This document shows, in pieces, positions 5,501 to 6,218 of a DNA stretch of 6,218 bases. Source of the DNA: Burkholderiales bacterium (lineage in GTDB: Bacteria > Pseudomonadota > Gammaproteobacteria > Burkholderiales > Burkholderiaceae_C); contig CANFNE010000152.1 in assembly GCA_947448105.1 (NCBI GenBank), positions 1 to 6,218 on the forward strand, in the 5' to 3' direction. Every line of letters begins with the position of its first letter. Position 1 is the first letter of the stretch. A program made the translations under genes and the position numbers. The notes beneath the pieces are model-generated. The model ran no database searches. It had not been told where the DNA came from and was given only the letters and a program-made list of their open reading frames with translations.

Positions 5501-6019
5501 TCAGCTGCAACTAACGCTGCCACAGCCCGAAACGGTGACCTCGCGAATGGCCGCCGCATCGGCCAGGGTTTCGGTGGCGCTGTCAAAGCCCACCGATTGC
5601 AGGTGCTGCGCCAGACCCGCATCCATGGTTTGGGCGTGTTGGTCAAACCACTCGGCCAGCGCCTCGCCCATGCGGCTAATGATCTCGGTTTCGCCCTTTT
5701 GGTAGTGCTGCACCACCGCCTGCATGGTTTCCAAAATCATGGCGTGCTGGTCGGTGTGGCAATTGCTGGCAGTAAAACCAGTGGCCTGCATCCAGCGGTC
5801 TTCCTGGGCGAAATGCGCCACCGTGTGCGCCACAAAGGCTTGGTACAAAGGCAGTTGATCCTTGGCAGGCGTGGCCAGCAGGGTGCTGAGCTGCTCGGCA
5901 AATTCGCGGTGCGTGTGGTCCATGCGCGCGTCGCCCGTGAGCAGGGCGTCAGACCACTGGTAGCCGAAAGCGGCAGGGTCGATGGTGGGTTGGCTTGGAG
6001 CGGCGGATGGAGAGTTCAT
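5501..6019 (-). CDS. Bacteriohemerythrin with a cysteine-containing C-terminal tail
   Basis: This 172-aa protein is a single hemerythrin four-helix bundle that carries a non-haem di-iron O2-binding site. The seven expected ligands can all be placed: His37 in MDHTHREF, His69 and Glu73 in HFAQED, His88 and His92 in HTDQH, and His128 with Asp133 in WFDQHAQTMD. The family's usual aromatic start, YQWSDALLTG (20-29), is present. No transmembrane segment, methyl-accepting or GGDEF domain is attached, so it is a soluble single-domain form used for O2 storage, delivery or sensing, or possibly for iron or redox protection. Residues about 145-172 extend beyond the bundle and end in SGCGSVSCS, with Cys166 and Cys171. 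That tail could bind metal or form a disulphide; this is speculative. The ATG at 6019 is the first ATG in frame but has no clear Shine-Dalgarno sequence. It sits between the tRNA terminator and the lactate-dehydrogenase-like gene, all on the same strand. Confidence 0.92.
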   Translation of the reverse strand: MNSPSAAPSQPTIDPAAFGYQWSDALLTGDARMDHTHREFAEQLSTLLATPAKDQLPLYQAFVAHTVAHFAQEDRWMQATGFTASNCHTDQHAMILETMQAVVQHYQKGETEIISRMGEALAEWFDQHAQTMDAGLAQHLQSVGFDSATETLADAAAIREVTVSGCGSVSCS

Positions 6020-6113
6020 GCGGCGGGGAAGGCAAGTGGTCAGAAAGGCTGAAGTTTACGCACCAGCGGGTCTCAATGTGGCCCTCCCAAGGCCGCTACA
6101 ACAAAACGCAAGC

Positions 6114-6152
6114 AAAGAAAAAGCCACATTGTTCAAAAAACAATGCGGCTTT
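6114..6152 (-). terminator. Rho-independent terminator after tRNA-Leu
   Basis: On the minus strand a long stem forms between 6139-6152 and 6120-6133: 6 bp, one G-U wobble (6146 with 6126), then 7 bp, closing a five-base loop (6134-6138). The 3' arm runs straight into TTTTTCTTT (6122-6114). The wobble would be an A-C mismatch if read from the plus strand, and no T-run follows there, so this acts on minus-strand transcription. It ends six bases downstream of the tRNA's CCA. The stretch between it and the hemerythrin start (6020-6113) must hold the hemerythrin promoter, but I see no convincing -35/-10 pair in it. Confidence 0.85.
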
Positions 6153-6157
6153 GTCAG

Positions 6158-6218
6158 TGGTGCCCGGGGCCGGACTCGAACCGGCACGCCTTGCGGCGGG
6201 GGATTTTGAGTCCCCTGA
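6158..6218 (-). tRNA. tRNA-Leu(CAA), 3' part (5' end outside window)
   Basis: Read on the minus strand, this is the last 61 bases of a class II tRNA. The anticodon stem GGGGA/TCCCC (6211-6215 with 6199-6203) closes the seven-base loop CTCAAAA (6204-6210), which gives anticodon CAA at 6206-6208, reading the UUG leucine codon. A long variable arm follows, as expected for leucine tRNAs. The T arm is GCCGG-TTCGAGT-CCGGC, then the acceptor strand CCCGGGC, discriminator A and an encoded CCA at 6158-6160. The D arm and the 5' acceptor strand lie beyond the window edge. Leu identity rests on the anticodon, the long variable arm and the A discriminator. Confidence 0.93.

Noticed and set aside
5450..6052. 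Long plus-strand open frame opposite the hemerythrin gene (200 codons), and similar long frames opposite dinB and the oxidase
   Set aside because: Typical shadow frames of GC-rich genes: low-complexity Gly/Ala/His/Arg composition, no domain, and a recognised protein on the other strand.
6040..6100. TTGAGA and TAAACT on the minus strand as a hemerythrin promoter
   Set aside because: They are only about 12 bases apart, too close for a sigma-70 promoter, and no alternative -10 lies at 17 bases.
6158..6218. tRNA-Leu 3' end as an integration (att) site for a mobile element
   Set aside because: No second copy of the tRNA 3' end and no integrase or phage-like gene is present in the window.

Overview
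The window (6,218 bases, GC-rich) looks like chromosomal DNA of a betaproteobacterium, most likely Burkholderiales/Comamonadaceae (Rhodoferax/Polaromonas/Acidovorax-like). The basis is the high GC, the frequent GTG starts, the protein character (a DinB with an internal insertion, an alpha-hydroxy-acid oxidase, a bacteriohemerythrin) and the dense gene packing. This placement comes from family resemblance only; no search was run.

Plus-strand half (1-2161): the 3' end of a 2-oxoglutarate/Fe(II) oxygenase of the isopenicillin N synthase family is followed by a 118-base gap with overlapping inverted repeats. Three closely spaced genes come next: a 156-aa protein with a degenerate cyclic-nucleotide-binding (CNB) fold, a 114-aa stand-alone CNB domain with an apparently intact phosphate-binding cassette, and a 285-aa class I (eukaryotic-type) 3',5'-cyclic-nucleotide phosphodiesterase. 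The phosphodiesterase keeps every metal ligand, the catalytic histidine and a candidate for the invariant purine-contacting glutamine. This trio is the most interesting part of the window. It looks like a compact sensor/hydrolase module for a cyclic nucleotide, with the sensory domains encoded as separate small proteins. No cyclase is present in the window.

Minus-strand half (2158-6218), read right to left: the 3' part of tRNA-Leu(CAA) with a Rho-independent terminator, a bacteriohemerythrin with a two-cysteine tail, an FMN-dependent alpha-hydroxy-acid (lactate-type) dehydrogenase, DNA polymerase IV (dinB), and a crotonase that looks like a dienoyl-CoA isomerase. The last three are tightly spaced (24-base gap, then a 35-base overlap) and are probably co-transcribed. 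The phosphodiesterase and the crotonase converge and overlap by four bases at their stop codons. No insertion sequence, CRISPR array or phage gene was seen.
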